A DNA stretch of 64,000 nucleotides from Dokdonella sp. Lineage in GTDB: Bacteria; Pseudomonadota; Gammaproteobacteria; Xanthomonadales; Rhodanobacteraceae. The notes under the pieces were generated by a model. That model was not told the DNA's origin. It did no database searches and worked only from the letters and a program-made list of their open reading frames with translations. Positions within the stretch are counted from its first letter, which is position 1, and each line of letters starts with the position of its first letter. The position numbers and the translations under genes are program-made. Shown here in pieces: positions 36,392 through 45,315 of this stretch. The stretch lies in NCBI RefSeq assembly GCF_019634775.1, contig NZ_JAHCAS010000002.1, positions 310,001 to 374,000 on the forward strand, given 5' to 3'.

Positions 36392-38236
36392 TTACCAGCC
36401 GCAGGACTTGCCCTTGTTCTGTTCCTTGAGCCAACCCTGCAGCGGGGCGAAGTAGTCGAGGATCGCGCTCGCGTCCATTTCGTCCTGGCCGGTCATGTCC
36501 TTCAGCGTCTGCTGCCACGGCTGGCTCGCGCCGGCCTTCAGCATCGCCCAGAACTTCGCGCCGGCTTCCTTGTTGCCGTAGATCGAGCATTCGTGCAGCG
36601 GGCCGTCGAAGCCGGCCTCCCTGCACAGCGCGCGCTGGAACTGGAACTGCAGGATGTGGGCAAGGAAGTAGCGCATGTACGGCGTGTTGCCGGGCACGTG
36701 GTACTTCGCGCCGGGATCGAAGTCGTTTTCGTCGCGCGCGACTGGCGAGGAAACGCCCTGGTACTTGCGGCGCAGTTCCCACCAGGCCGCGTTGTAGCGG
36801 TCGGTCGGGATCGAGCCGTCGAACACGCCCCAGCGCCATTCGTCGATCAGCTTGCCGAACGGCAGGAAGGCGACCTTGGCCAGGGCGAGCTGCATCTGCG
36901 AGTTGATCACCGCCTTGTCGCTCGAGCGCGCGCTGTCGACGAGGCCGACGCCGTGCAGGTAGGCCGGCGTCAGGTTGAGCTGGACGGTGTCGCCGATCGC
37001 CTCGTGGAAGCCGTCATGCGCGCCGTTCTGGAACAGTAGCGGCTGGTCGTTGTAGGCGAGGAAATAGTAGATGTGGCCGAGCTCGTGATAGATCGTGGTG
37101 AACTCTTCCTCGTTCGGCACGATGCACATCTTGATGCGCACGTCACCGCTGAGGTCGATGTCCCAGGCGCTGGCGTGGCAGACCACGTCACGGTCGCGCG
37201 GACGCACCAGCATCGAACGCTCGTAGAACGAGGCCGGCAAGGCGGGCATGCCGAGCGAGGTGTAGAAGTCCTCGGCGCGACGCACCATCTTTTCCGGCGT
37301 GTACTTCTGTTTCTTGAGCGCAGAGTCGAGGTCGACGCCGGCGACGCCGGGGAATGGCTGCACCAGTGGATACAGCGCCGACCAGTCCTGCGCCCACATG
37401 TTGCCGGTGATGTGCGCGGGAATGGTTCCGTCCTTGGGCATGCGCGTGCCGTACTTCTTCTCGAGGCGACTGCGCACATAGCACTGCAGGTCGGAATAGA
37501 GCGGCTGCACCTGGCCCCACAGGCGGTCCGTTTCGGCACGGAAGGCCTCGGAATCCATGTCGTAGCCGGTGCGCCAGCCCTGGCCGGCGTCGGCGAAGCC
37601 GGTGTCGCGCGCGCCCTCGTTGAGCAGTTCGGCGAAGCGCTGGTAGTCGGCGCGTGAGGCACGGGCGACGTTGTGCCAGCCTTGCCAGGCCTCAAGGCTG
37701 GCATCCCAGTCGCGGTTCTTGGCCATCACCTCGGACAGCTCGTTGAGGTTGCGGCAGGTCTTTGCATCATTCGGATCGCGACACGACTTGCCGGCGCCGT
37801 ACGCGGCACCGAGCTTCGAGCCGAGTGCGGCGAGCTCGGCGAGGTGGGCCGGATCCTTCGGTGCCGGCATCGGGCTCTGCCGGCGCAGCAGTTCGATCTG
37901 GCGCGCGGTGGCCGGCGACAGGCCGGCGATGCCGTCGAAACGACGCGAGGCTTCGATCGAATCCTTGAGGCGGATCAGCGCGCGCTCGCTGGCCTTGGCC
38001 TCGAGCAGGCCGGTGTCCTGGGTGATGTAGGTCGCCGCCACCCACTGCGAGGCAACTTCCTCGGCGTAGTGCTCGCGGGACGTCTTTTCCACGCTGGAGA
38101 TGAAGGCGTCTGCTTCCGCGGGCGTGGCTGCGACCGGCACGGCGGCCTTCTCGGGCGTCGCCTTCGGCGTGGTCGGCGTCGACGCGCAGGCGGCGAGGCC
38201 GAGTGCGATGGCGAATGGCAACAGGCTGGACTTCAT
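36392..38236 (-). CDS. M2-family metallopeptidase lipoprotein (ACE-like dipeptidase)
   Basis: 614 residues. The N-terminus MKSSLLPFAIALGLAACAST is a lipoprotein signal (Cys17). The zinc site HELGH is at 384-388 and the third ligand is Glu412 in HEAIGD, 24 residues on, exactly the M2 (angiotensin-converting-enzyme) spacing. Flanking blocks such as DGTIPAHITGNMWAQDWSAL and NTPYMRYFLAHILQFQFQRA are those of bacterial ACE homologues known in Xanthomonas (XcACE). It removes C-terminal dipeptides, probably in the periplasm. The start at 38236 sits at the lipobox; longer frames upstream are discarded. Confidence 0.94.
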   Translation of the reverse strand: MKSSLLPFAIALGLAACASTPTTPKATPEKAAVPVAATPAEADAFISSVEKTSREHYAEEVASQWVAATYITQDTGLLEAKASERALIRLKDSIEASRRFDGIAGLSPATARQIELLRRQSPMPAPKDPAHLAELAALGSKLGAAYGAGKSCRDPNDAKTCRNLNELSEVMAKNRDWDASLEAWQGWHNVARASRADYQRFAELLNEGARDTGFADAGQGWRTGYDMDSEAFRAETDRLWGQVQPLYSDLQCYVRSRLEKKYGTRMPKDGTIPAHITGNMWAQDWSALYPLVQPFPGVAGVDLDSALKKQKYTPEKMVRRAEDFYTSLGMPALPASFYERSMLVRPRDRDVVCHASAWDIDLSGDVRIKMCIVPNEEEFTTIYHELGHIYYFLAYNDQPLLFQNGAHDGFHEAIGDTVQLNLTPAYLHGVGLVDSARSSDKAVINSQMQLALAKVAFLPFGKLIDEWRWGVFDGSIPTDRYNAAWWELRRKYQGVSSPVARDENDFDPGAKYHVPGNTPYMRYFLAHILQFQFQRALCREAGFDGPLHECSIYGNKEAGAKFWAMLKAGASQPWQQTLKDMTGQDEMDASAILDYFAPLQGWLKEQNKGKSCGW

Positions 38237-38335
38237 GGTGGCGACTCCCCGCGAAATGGTCAGGAAGGCTAGTCCGCGGCATGCGGTGCTGGCAAGGCCG
38301 TTTGGCCGTGCGCAATGGCATCGCGAAATTCTTCC

Positions 38336-38414
38336 GTAGGAAGCGCCTTCAGGCGTGATGCTTTGCCTTTGAGGGGTTGTACAGCCAGAGCAGCGCGGCG
38401 AAAGCCGCTTCCTA
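38336..38414. repeat. Inverted pair of GTAG-headed REP elements
   Basis: The plus unit 38336-38359 reads GTAGGAAGCGCCTTCAGGCG then TGAT. The minus unit 38394-38414 reads GTAGGAAGCGGCTTTCGCCG then C. Together the ends make a perfect 12-bp inverted repeat (CCGTAGGAAGCG). This is the classic REP pair layout of Xanthomonadales. The stop codon TAG of the gene at 38412 is formed by the GTAG head itself. Confidence 0.85.
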
Positions 38415-38876
38415 CGGTGACGATAAGCTGGGCAACAGCCCGCGCTCGGCGAGCCAGGCACGGGCGTCCTCGGCATCGGATTCGAACCAGGCACGGGTCG
38501 AGCCGAGGCGGAAGCTGTAGCCCCAGGCGTCCATGTCCTGCATCAGGCGCTCGCGGCCGACGCCCGGCAGGGCATCGGCGAGGACGATCTGCAGATAGCA
38601 GGTGGCGTCCTCCTCGGCGACGGAGTCGCTGGCGTCGGTGTGCACGCGCGCGCGCCGCTCCCGCGGCAGTACGATCAGGTGGGAACTTTCATGCAGCAGC
38701 GAATGCACGGGCGTATCGGCACGTGCGTAGACGGTGTTGCCGATCACGCCGGCTTCCGGCTCGCCCCAGTAGCTGCCTGGGATGGGGGCGCCATCGGCGA
38801 CGCGTTCGAGCACGAGGCCATGGCACGCAAGCAGGGCATCGACCGCAAGTGCGTCGATGTCGGCGAGCCGAAGCAC
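38412..38876 (-). CDS. Uncharacterised protein with HESSH motif, linked to min operon
   Basis: 154 residues from a GTG start, four bases after the minE stop, so probably in the min transcript. LLHESSHLIVLP at residues 61-71 gives HESSH (62-66), which has the HExxH form of zinc peptidases; EEDATCYLQI some 30 residues later supplies acidic residues that could be the third ligand. No signal peptide, so cytoplasmic. I do not recognise the family; peptidase activity is a guess from the motif. Confidence 0.75.
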   Translation of the reverse strand: MLRLADIDALAVDALLACHGLVLERVADGAPIPGSYWGEPEAGVIGNTVYARADTPVHSLLHESSHLIVLPRERRARVHTDASDSVAEEDATCYLQIVLADALPGVGRERLMQDMDAWGYSFRLGSTRAWFESDAEDARAWLAERGLLPSLSSP

Positions 38877-38880
38877 CGGC

Positions 38881-39165
38881 TCAGTCCTCGTCCGCGACGG
38901 CGGCCTTGTTCCGCTCTTTTTCCGGCAACGTGACCGACAGCTCCAGCACCTCGTGTTCGCCGTCGCGTTCGACGCTGATCAGCACGGCATCGGGGTCGAC
39001 GTTGACGTACTTCTTGATGACCTCGAGAAGCTCGCGACGCAGGGTCGGCAGGTAGTCCGGTGTGCCGCGCTGGGCACGCTCCTGCGCGACGATGATGCGC
39101 AGGCGGTCCTTGGCCACGCTGGCGGTGTTCTTCGGCTTGTTCCTGAAAAAGTCGAGGATACCCAT
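38881..39165 (-). CDS. minE: Cell division topological specificity factor MinE
   Basis: 94 residues, [20 protein letters not shown]: membrane-targeting helix, then [13 protein letters not shown], the MinD-binding stretch that stimulates its ATPase, then the dimerisation domain. With MinC and MinD it produces pole-to-pole oscillation that keeps the division site at mid-cell. It lies two bases after minD; the operon order minC-minD-minE is standard. Confidence 0.97.
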   Translation of the reverse strand: MGILDFFRNKPKNTASVAKDRLRIIVAQERAQRGTPDYLPTLRRELLEVIKKYVNVDPDAVLISVERDGEHEVLELSVTLPEKERNKAAVADED

Positions 39166-39167
39166 GC

Positions 39168-39980
39168 TCAGCTCCCGAACAGGCGGGCGAGGATGCCCTT
39201 CTTCTGCGCATCCACGAAGCGTAGTGGCCGCGTTTCGCCGAGCAGGCGCGCGACGGCGTCATCGTAGGCCTGGCCGGCGTTGGAGGATTCGTCGAGGATG
39301 ACCGGCACGCCGGCATTCGACGCGGCGAGCACCCCTTCCGATTCGGGGATCACGCCGATCACCTCGATGCCGAGGATCTCCTGCACATCCTTGATGCTCA
39401 TCATGTCGCCGGCCTCGACACGCACCGGGTTGTAGCGGGTCAGCAGCAGGTGCTGGGCGACGCCGCCCTCGCCGAGTTCGGCGCGGCGGGTCTTGCTCGA
39501 CAGCAGGCCGAGGATGCGGTCGGAGTCGCGGACGCTCGACACCTCCGGATTGACCACGACGATCGCGCGATCGGCGAAGTACATGGCCAGCGCGGCGCCT
39601 TTCTCGATGCCGGCCGGCGAATCGCAGATGACGAAATCGAAGCCTTCGGTCTTCAGTTCGTCCAGCACCTTGCCCACGCCTTCCTTGGTCAGCGCGTCCT
39701 TGTCGCGCGTCTGCGATGCGGCGAGCACGAACAACGTCTCGTGGCGCTTGTCCTTGATGAGCGCCTGCTTGAGCGTGCACTCGCCGTGGATGACGTTGAC
39801 GAAGTCGTACACCACGCGCCGCTCGCAACCCATGATGAGGTCCAGGTTGCGCAGGCCGACGTCGAAGTCGATTACCGCGACCTTCTTGCCATGTCGGGCG
39901 AGGCCGACCGCGAGCGAGGCGCTCGTCGTGGTCTTGCCCACGCCACCCTTTCCGGATGTGACGACGATGATTTCAGTCAA
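39168..39980 (-). CDS. minD: Septum site-determining ATPase MinD
   Basis: 270 residues. The N-terminus [16 protein letters not shown] is the deviant Walker A motif with signature Lys. [14 protein letters not shown] and [10 protein letters not shown] follow, and the end carries the amphipathic helix [11 protein letters not shown] that binds membrane. The start codon is TTG at 39980 (TTG ACT GAA ATC), fixed by the conserved N-terminus; a GGAG ribosome site lies close upstream. Use of TTG may lower MinD output relative to its neighbours. Confidence 0.97.
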   Translation of the reverse strand: MTEIIVVTSGKGGVGKTTTSASLAVGLARHGKKVAVIDFDVGLRNLDLIMGCERRVVYDFVNVIHGECTLKQALIKDKRHETLFVLAASQTRDKDALTKEGVGKVLDELKTEGFDFVICDSPAGIEKGAALAMYFADRAIVVVNPEVSSVRDSDRILGLLSSKTRRAELGEGGVAQHLLLTRYNPVRVEAGDMMSIKDVQEILGIEVIGVIPESEGVLAASNAGVPVILDESSNAGQAYDDAVARLLGETRPLRFVDAQKKGILARLFGS

Positions 39981-40016
39981 GGACGTTCTCCATGCGGCTC
40001 TTGTCGTTGTCCGCCG

Positions 40017-40793
40017 TCAGCCGAGCCTGGCCAGCAGCAGCTTTTCCCCCTCCAGCCAGACCTGCACGGGTTTGCCGCGCAGATCCGATGGAAGATCCTC
40101 GAACACACGGTAGTGGCCGGCGATCGACACCAGCTCCGCGTGGAATTCCTGGCAATGGATGCGCGCCGAGGTGTCGCCCTGCGCGCCGGCGAGCGCGCGT
40201 CCGCGCAATGCGCCGTAGACGTGGATCGAACCGTCGGCGATGACTTCGGCGCCGTTGGCGACCATCTTCGTCAGGACCAGGTCGCCGCCTCGCGCATAGA
40301 CCTGTTGGCCGGAGCGCACCGGCGCATCCTGGTACAGCGTGCCGCCGCTCTGGCGTGGGGGCGGCGGTGGTGTGTCCGTGCTCTGCGCAACGGGTGGTGT
40401 GGCCGGCGCTGGTGCGGGTGCAGGCGCCGGGTCGACCGACCCGCCCGCGCGTTCGAAGGCGGCCCGGAACTTGGCGAACAGCGGCACGTCGAGCTCACGC
40501 GCAAGTGCCTCGTTCGCACTGGTGCCGTAGGAAAGCCCCACCGGCATCATGCCGGCGTCGCGGATGCGCTCGAACAGGTCGCGCACGTGGTCCGCATCCG
40601 GCAGGGCGGGCAGGTGGCTGAGGTCGAGCACGACCGGAGTGCGCGCGAACAGTTGCGGTGCAGTCTGCATCTTTTCGGCGAGTTCGGCCGACATCGCTTC
40701 CGGATCGTCGCGCTTGAGGCGCAGGTTGGCGATGCCGACCTGGCCGAACTTCAGTTCGGCCGCTGGTTCGAACGGTTTCTGCGTGCCGGACAT
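40017..40793 (-). CDS. minC: Septum site-determining protein MinC
   Basis: FtsZ-assembly inhibitor recruited by MinD. 258 residues from ATG 40793. The N-terminal domain contains FAFxxKG-like ELKFGQVGIANLRLKRDDPE and VVLDLSHL; a Pro/Ala linker (PAPAPAPAPATPP) separates it from the C-terminal beta-helix domain (GGDLVLTKMVANGAEVIADG then SIHVYGALRGRALAGAQGD), the MinD and septum-binding part. It is seven bases after the GNAT gene stop, so that gene may be co-transcribed. Confidence 0.95.
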   Translation of the reverse strand: MSGTQKPFEPAAELKFGQVGIANLRLKRDDPEAMSAELAEKMQTAPQLFARTPVVLDLSHLPALPDADHVRDLFERIRDAGMMPVGLSYGTSANEALARELDVPLFAKFRAAFERAGGSVDPAPAPAPAPATPPVAQSTDTPPPPPRQSGGTLYQDAPVRSGQQVYARGGDLVLTKMVANGAEVIADGSIHVYGALRGRALAGAQGDTSARIHCQEFHAELVSIAGHYRVFEDLPSDLRGKPVQVWLEGEKLLLARLG

Positions 40794-40799
40794 TGCCAC

Positions 40800-41411
40800 T
40801 CAGGCTCCACTCGCACGACGCGCCGGAGCCTCGTCGTTGCCGGCGCGTTCGGCCAGCCACGGCAGGTTCGGCAGGCGACCGTTGCCGGCGCGCAGCCAGG
40901 TGTCGCGCACGAACTCATAGCTGCACAGCGTCTTCGCCAACAGGCTTACCGGACGACCGACGCCGGGCATGAGTTGCTGGCCGACCTCGTTGAAACCGTA
41001 GGTTCCATGGAATAGCACGGCGACGTCGTCGCGAGGCTCGAGGAAAACCTCGCAGGTCAGCAACGGCACGCGCACTTCGGCATAGCTCGTCACGTCGCAA
41101 TAGAACACACGGCCGAGCCCGTGGCCGCGAAAGGGTTCGGCGACGACGATGCGGTCGATGTAGACGAATTCGGGATAGCGCTCGCGGAACCAGAGGAAGT
41201 TCGGGCTGGAATAGTCGGCGCTCTCGCGCATGGCGATGAGGAAGCCAGCGAGGCGGCCGTCGATCTCGGCAACGCGGAAGTACGAGGCGTTTTCGAAGAA
41301 CCAGCGCATGCGCGCCGCATCGAGGGCGAGGATACTGGGTCCGACGGCGTTGTTCAGCGCGAGCACCGAATCGAGTTCGTGCTCGAGCACGTCTCGGATG
41401 ACGAGGGACAT
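40800..41411 (-). CDS. GNAT-family N-acetyltransferase
   Basis: 203 residues. The acetyl-CoA binding signature is visible as YIDRIVVAEPFRGHGLGRVF (Q/RxxGxG/A type: RGHGLG), preceded by a typical GNAT beta-meander (VAEIDGRLAGFLIAM) and followed by VFLEPRDDVAVLFHGTYGFN. Substrate unknown. It is upstream of minC with seven bases between, an arrangement that suggests joint transcription but not shared function. Confidence 0.85.
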   Translation of the reverse strand: MSLVIRDVLEHELDSVLALNNAVGPSILALDAARMRWFFENASYFRVAEIDGRLAGFLIAMRESADYSSPNFLWFRERYPEFVYIDRIVVAEPFRGHGLGRVFYCDVTSYAEVRVPLLTCEVFLEPRDDVAVLFHGTYGFNEVGQQLMPGVGRPVSLLAKTLCSYEFVRDTWLRAGNGRLPNLPWLAERAGNDEAPARRASGA

Positions 41412-41518
41412 GCGGGTGAGGGCTCCAGGCGGACACGGATCGGCCGGAAGTCCGGCGACGGGCCGGAATTATCGCACGGCCCCTGCTGCGGGGCCATGAA
41501 GAAATCGTTGCCGTCGCG

Positions 41519-41610
41519 CAATGCGGGAATGGGGAATAGGGAATGGGGGATGGTTGAGGCCGCTCCGCTCTTCGCTCCCTGCTCCTGACCACTCCCCATT
41601 CCCGGCCGCA
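41519..41610. repeat. Spacer repeat of GGGAATGGGGAAT type with inverted end
   Basis: GCGGGAATGGGGAATAGGGA then ATGGGGG, followed 50 bases later by CCACTCCCCATTCCCGGC, the inverted form. These imperfect tandem and inverted G-rich runs lie between the divergent GNAT and sensor kinase genes and hold no gene. They resemble, in style, the GTGATTGGTGATTCG spacers at 35983 and 52717. Confidence 0.5.
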
Positions 41611-41658
41611 ATGACTTCGGACAGATGGCGCCGACGGGGACCGGGCTATCATGCGGCC

Positions 41659-42849
41659 ATGCCGATGCCGCATTTCAATCACATCCAGCTGCTGCGCTAC
41701 GCAAGCCTGTTCACCTACGCCTGCGTCGGCATCCCGTTGCTGCGCCGCTCCACGCTGGTTGCCGAGATGCTCGACCGTGGCTGGCCAGCTTGGTACTACG
41801 GCTTGTGCCTGTGCTGCTACCTCGTGTTCGGCCTGGTGTTCTGGTTCCTTACCCATGACATGGGTGTGCGTCATCCGACACGCCTGCGCAGGATTGGGCA
41901 GATCGCCCTTCTGCTGCTGCTGATCGCCCTGGCGATGGCGATAGGCTGGTTGAGCCAGAGTGCGTTGTCCTCGCTGCTGCTCGTCGTCGTCTCGGTGGCG
42001 CTGCCGTGGATCCTGCCGGTCCCGGTTGGTATCGCATGGATGGTGCTGCAGAACTTCTTCATGCTGCCTCAATTCGCCAGTCTGCAGGGCTATACCCTCG
42101 GTCTCGCCTTCCTGCAGTCGAGCCTGTACGTCGGCACTTCGGCGCTGAGCTTCTTCACTTCGCTGGTCGCGCGCCAGCAGGTTGAGGCGCGCGACGAGCA
42201 GCGCCGCCTCAATGCCGAACTGCGCGCGACACGCGCACTGCTCGCCGAGTCGAGCCGGCTCGGCGAGCGCATGCGCATCTCGCGCGAGTTGCACGACCTG
42301 GTCGGCCACCACCTGACCGCGCTCAGCCTCAATCTCGAGGTGGCCAGCCATCTCGTGCAGGGCCAGGCGCTGGAGCACGTGCGTCAGGCACAGTCGGTGG
42401 CGAGGCTGCTGCTGTCGGACGTGCGCGAAGTGGTCAGCCAGTTGCGCGAGGACGGTGACATCGACCTCACGGGCGCCCTGCAAACCCTGATCGAGGGTGT
42501 CCCGGGACTCGATATCCACCTCGAAATCCCGCCGCGCTTTGCTGTCGAGGACCCGCGCCGTGCCCAGGTGCTGTTGCGCTGCGCTCAGGAAATCATCACC
42601 AATGCGGTGCGTCATGCCGGTGCCCGCAATCTATGGCTCGTCTTCGAAGCCACCAGTGATGGCGAACTCGCGATCCATGCGCGCGATGATGGTCGCGGTT
42701 CCAGCCAGGTCAAGCCGGGCAACGGCCTCAGCGGCATGCGTGAACGCCTGTCGCAGTTCGGTGGCCGTCTCGATATCGTCACTGCCAGGGACCAGGGCTT
42801 CGTGCTCGACGTCTGGCTGCCAGCCTATGCCGAAGGGGGGACATCATGA
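41659..42849 (+). CDS. Sensor histidine kinase, NarL/DesK type
   Basis: 396 residues from ATG 41659. The N-terminal part has about five to six membrane helices (residues ~15-155) with short loops, a DesK-like membrane sensor. The HisKA_3 motif RISRELHDLVGHHLTALSLN carries the phospho-acceptor His, followed by the ATPase region with NAVRHAGARNL (N box) and DDGRGS..GNGLSGMRERL (G box). It is paired by a four-base overlap with the response regulator. The signal sensed is unknown; a membrane-embedded input is likely. Confidence 0.92.
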   Translation: MPMPHFNHIQLLRYASLFTYACVGIPLLRRSTLVAEMLDRGWPAWYYGLCLCCYLVFGLVFWFLTHDMGVRHPTRLRRIGQIALLLLLIALAMAIGWLSQSALSSLLLVVVSVALPWILPVPVGIAWMVLQNFFMLPQFASLQGYTLGLAFLQSSLYVGTSALSFFTSLVARQQVEARDEQRRLNAELRATRALLAESSRLGERMRISRELHDLVGHHLTALSLNLEVASHLVQGQALEHVRQAQSVARLLLSDVREVVSQLREDGDIDLTGALQTLIEGVPGLDIHLEIPPRFAVEDPRRAQVLLRCAQEIITNAVRHAGARNLWLVFEATSDGELAIHARDDGRGSSQVKPGNGLSGMRERLSQFGGRLDIVTARDQGFVLDVWLPAYAEGGTS

Positions 42850-43487
42850 TTTCCGTCTGTCTAGTTGATGATCAGACGCTGGTTCGGCAGGGCATCCGTT
42901 CGCTGCTCGAGCTTTCTGACGCGATCCGCGTGGTTGCCGAGGCTGCTGATGGTGCACAGGCGGTGCGCCTGATTCCCGAAGTGAAACCCGACGTCGTCCT
43001 GCTCGACATGCGCATGCCCGGCATGTCGGGCCTCGACGTACTCAATGCGCTGGCCGCCGAGGACAGGCTGCCGCCGACGATCATCCTGACCACGTTCGAT
43101 GATGATCAGCTCGTGCTGGCCGGGTTCAAGGCCGGCGCGCGCGGCTACCTCCTCAAGGACGTCTCGCTCGACCAGCTCGTCGATGCGGTCAAGGTCGTCG
43201 CCGGCGGTGGTTCGCTGGTCGCCCCGGTGGTCACCCAGCGCCTGCTGTCCGGCCTCGAGCGCATGCACAATGATTTCACCAGCCTGGACCGCCCGGATCC
43301 GCTGACCGAACGCGAGACCGAGATCCTGCGCCTGATGGCTGGCGGCTACAGCAACAAGGAGATCGCCAACTCGCTTGGCGTGGCCGAGGGCACGGTCAAG
43401 AATCACGTCTCGAACATCCTGTCCAAACTTGGCGTGCGCGACCGCACCCGCGCGGTGCTGAAGGCATTCGAGCTTGGGGTCGTTTAG
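42846..43487 (+). CDS. Response regulator, NarL/FixJ (LuxR-type HTH) family
   Basis: 213 residues. The receiver domain has the acidic pair in LVDDQ, phospho-acceptor Asp54 in VVLLDMRMPGMSG, Thr in LTTFDDD and Lys in YLLKD. A LuxR-type HTH follows (LTERETEILRLMAGGYSNKE, VAEGTVKNHVSNILSKLGV). It is the partner of the kinase just upstream (ATGA overlap). Targets are not visible here; the SRPBCC gene 437 bases downstream is a possible but untested target. Confidence 0.94.
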   Translation: MISVCLVDDQTLVRQGIRSLLELSDAIRVVAEAADGAQAVRLIPEVKPDVVLLDMRMPGMSGLDVLNALAAEDRLPPTIILTTFDDDQLVLAGFKAGARGYLLKDVSLDQLVDAVKVVAGGGSLVAPVVTQRLLSGLERMHNDFTSLDRPDPLTERETEILRLMAGGYSNKEIANSLGVAEGTVKNHVSNILSKLGVRDRTRAVLKAFELGVV

Positions 43488-43540
43488 GGGGCGCCGACCA
43501 CCCCCATCCACGGACATGAACAGTGGTTGGGGGCGTCGTG

Positions 43541-43717
43541 TGCGGACGCAACCCGGCGTTGCGTCGGCTCGACAACAGGCCAGGCTGCCTTCGCCGTCGC
43601 GCCTTGACCTGCGCCCATGCATGACGGCAATGCGGTCGCGGGGTTGATCGGAGCATCATTGCGGATTCCCTGGTTGCGACTTGAGTTGCTCCCGCAATAT
43701 CAAGACCTTGCGGGAGC
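43541..43717. repeat. Dispersed repeat, copy 3, plus GCTCCCGCAA hairpin
   Basis: 43541-43655 aligns with the core and right arm of the 11801 element (GTCGGCTCGACA, TTCGCCGTCGCGCCTTGACC, ending GGGTTGATCGGAGCATC); the left arm is missing. At 43686-43716 GCTCCCGCAA and TTGCGGGAGC form a perfect 10-bp inverted repeat, with a near copy at 49259. A further hairpin (GACCACCCCC..GGTTGGGGGCGTC) lies at 43498-43537. Together they fill the 437-base gap between the response regulator and the next gene; no coding frame is credible there. Confidence 0.65.
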
Positions 43718-43924
43718 CAGATCGGCCACGACGGAGGTTCGCCGGAGCGCCTGACGACGCTCCCGGGCAGGCATAGCCAGCGCCGGGCGGACCAAGTACC
43801 ATGCCCGGCCTGACGCACGGGGGCCCGGCGTCGGCATCTGCGCATGTCCGTGGCCGCTCACGTCGTTCACGTGCCCCGCGCGGGCGGTGGCTGCCGTGTT
43901 GGTCATAGTCTGGAGAAGTCCTGA

Positions 43925-45115
43925 ATGGTTCGTCTGCTCGAGTTGCTGGTTTCCCTGGTGATCGTGGCCGTCCTGATCCTCGTGATCGGCGTTCTGCTGC
44001 CCGATCGCGGCCACGTGGAGCGTTCCGTCGAGGTATCGAATCCGGTCCGCCAGATCTACGACTCCATCAATACGCTGCACCGCTTCCCCGATTGGTCGCC
44101 TGAGCGTCGCCTCGATCCGGCTCTGTCGTTCGACTATGCCGGTCCGCGTGATGGCGTCGGTGCCGCACTGACCTATCGTGGCAACGACCTGGTTGGCAGC
44201 GGCCGCCTCGAGATCATCGAGTCCGACACCGACAGCCAGGTAAGGATGGCCGTCGAGAACAACTTTGCCGGCAAGAACAAGAGCTACACGATCCGCCTCG
44301 ATCCCGCACAGAACGGCAAGACCACGCGCATCTACTGGCGCTACGATGCCGAATACGGCTGGAACCTGTTCTGGCGCTATGCCGGCCTGTATATCCACGG
44401 CGCGCCTGACGCCAACGTGCAGACCGCGGTCGGCAGCCTGTCGAACATGTTGGCCACGTTCCCGAATGTCGATTACAAGGACCAGAACATCGAGGTCGTC
44501 GATGTCGTGGGCAGCCCGATGATCTATGTCAGCCTTAAGGCGCCACGCACGCTCGACGATGTCGCCACCGCCACCGACGAAGCGACGGCGAAGCTCGAAG
44601 CCTTCATGAAGAAGGCGGGCCTCGCTGCGTCCGGCCCGCGTCGCACGATCACCACGAACTGGGGCGACGAGAGTTACGTGTTCGATGTCGCCATTCCGGT
44701 CAACTCGACGACCTTCACGTTCGACCGCAAGGAGTTCACGATCCCGGCGGCACCGGCGATGAACGGCAACGACGATGTGCTCGAGGGCCTCGACGACAGC
44801 GACGAGCCGAGGACCTATGCGGTAGGCGACATCGACGACAACGGCCACCTCATCCTCGAGGATGGCATCAAGGCGACAACGAGCTATACCGGCAAGGCGC
44901 TGGCCAGCCAGTACGACGGCAGCGCCGCTTCGATCCCGTTGCTGCGCGTGATGGAAAAGGCCTGGGCCGAAACCCACGGTTACGAGTACAGCGAGATGGA
45001 CAACGGCCGTTTCTGGGACGAGATCGTCCCGCCGACACCAAACGAGGACGGCAGCATGCCGGCAGCCGAGGAAGGTGTGAACACCTGGCGCGTGTATTTG
45101 CCGGTCATGGAATGA
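43925..45115 (+). CDS. Membrane-anchored SRPBCC / effector-binding-domain protein
   Basis: 396 residues. One N-terminal helix (MVRLLELLVSLVIVAVLILV) is followed by a START/polyketide-cyclase-like domain (VERSVEVSNPVRQIYDSINT and FPDWSP, about 30-180) and a second half like the GyrI/AraC effector-binding fold (IEVVDVVGSPMIYVSLKAPR, later DVAIPV). This domain pair occurs in uncharacterised proteobacterial proteins that may bind small hydrophobic ligands at the membrane surface. The acidic C-terminal insert (DDVLEGLDDSDEP) is unusual. It is followed by a strong terminator. Confidence 0.75.
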   Translation: MVRLLELLVSLVIVAVLILVIGVLLPDRGHVERSVEVSNPVRQIYDSINTLHRFPDWSPERRLDPALSFDYAGPRDGVGAALTYRGNDLVGSGRLEIIESDTDSQVRMAVENNFAGKNKSYTIRLDPAQNGKTTRIYWRYDAEYGWNLFWRYAGLYIHGAPDANVQTAVGSLSNMLATFPNVDYKDQNIEVVDVVGSPMIYVSLKAPRTLDDVATATDEATAKLEAFMKKAGLAASGPRRTITTNWGDESYVFDVAIPVNSTTFTFDRKEFTIPAAPAMNGNDDVLEGLDDSDEPRTYAVGDIDDNGHLILEDGIKATTSYTGKALASQYDGSAASIPLLRVMEKAWAETHGYEYSEMDNGRFWDEIVPPTPNEDGSMPAAEEGVNTWRVYLPVME

Positions 45116-45139
45116 TGGTGCGGGAGCGTCGGATCGAGG

Positions 45140-45172
45140 AACGGGCGGACCGCGAGGTTCGCCCGTTTTTTC
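45140..45172 (+). terminator. Rho-independent terminator
   Basis: AACGGGCG, a 12-base loop, CGCCCGTT and a run of T (ending TTTTTT) 25 bases after the stop of the SRPBCC gene. Textbook intrinsic terminator on the plus strand. Confidence 0.85.
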
Positions 45173-45315
45173 TGGAGGGTCGAGGTGAAAGGCGGGGCGC
45201 GACAATCGTCGCTTGCTGCATGGTCGACATGCCACGAGGACTGCCGCTGCACCGCGTTCCGCGATCATGACGGCGCGCCTGTCGCGCCGTTGCACCTCAT
45301 GGCTCTCTTTTGTCG

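Noticed and set aside
43488-43924. Small reverse-strand ORFs in the repeat region (Arg-rich peptides)
   Set aside because: They are translations of the dispersed repeat and recur as similar peptides at 11808-12140 and 48970-49299. No ribosome site and no protein-like composition.
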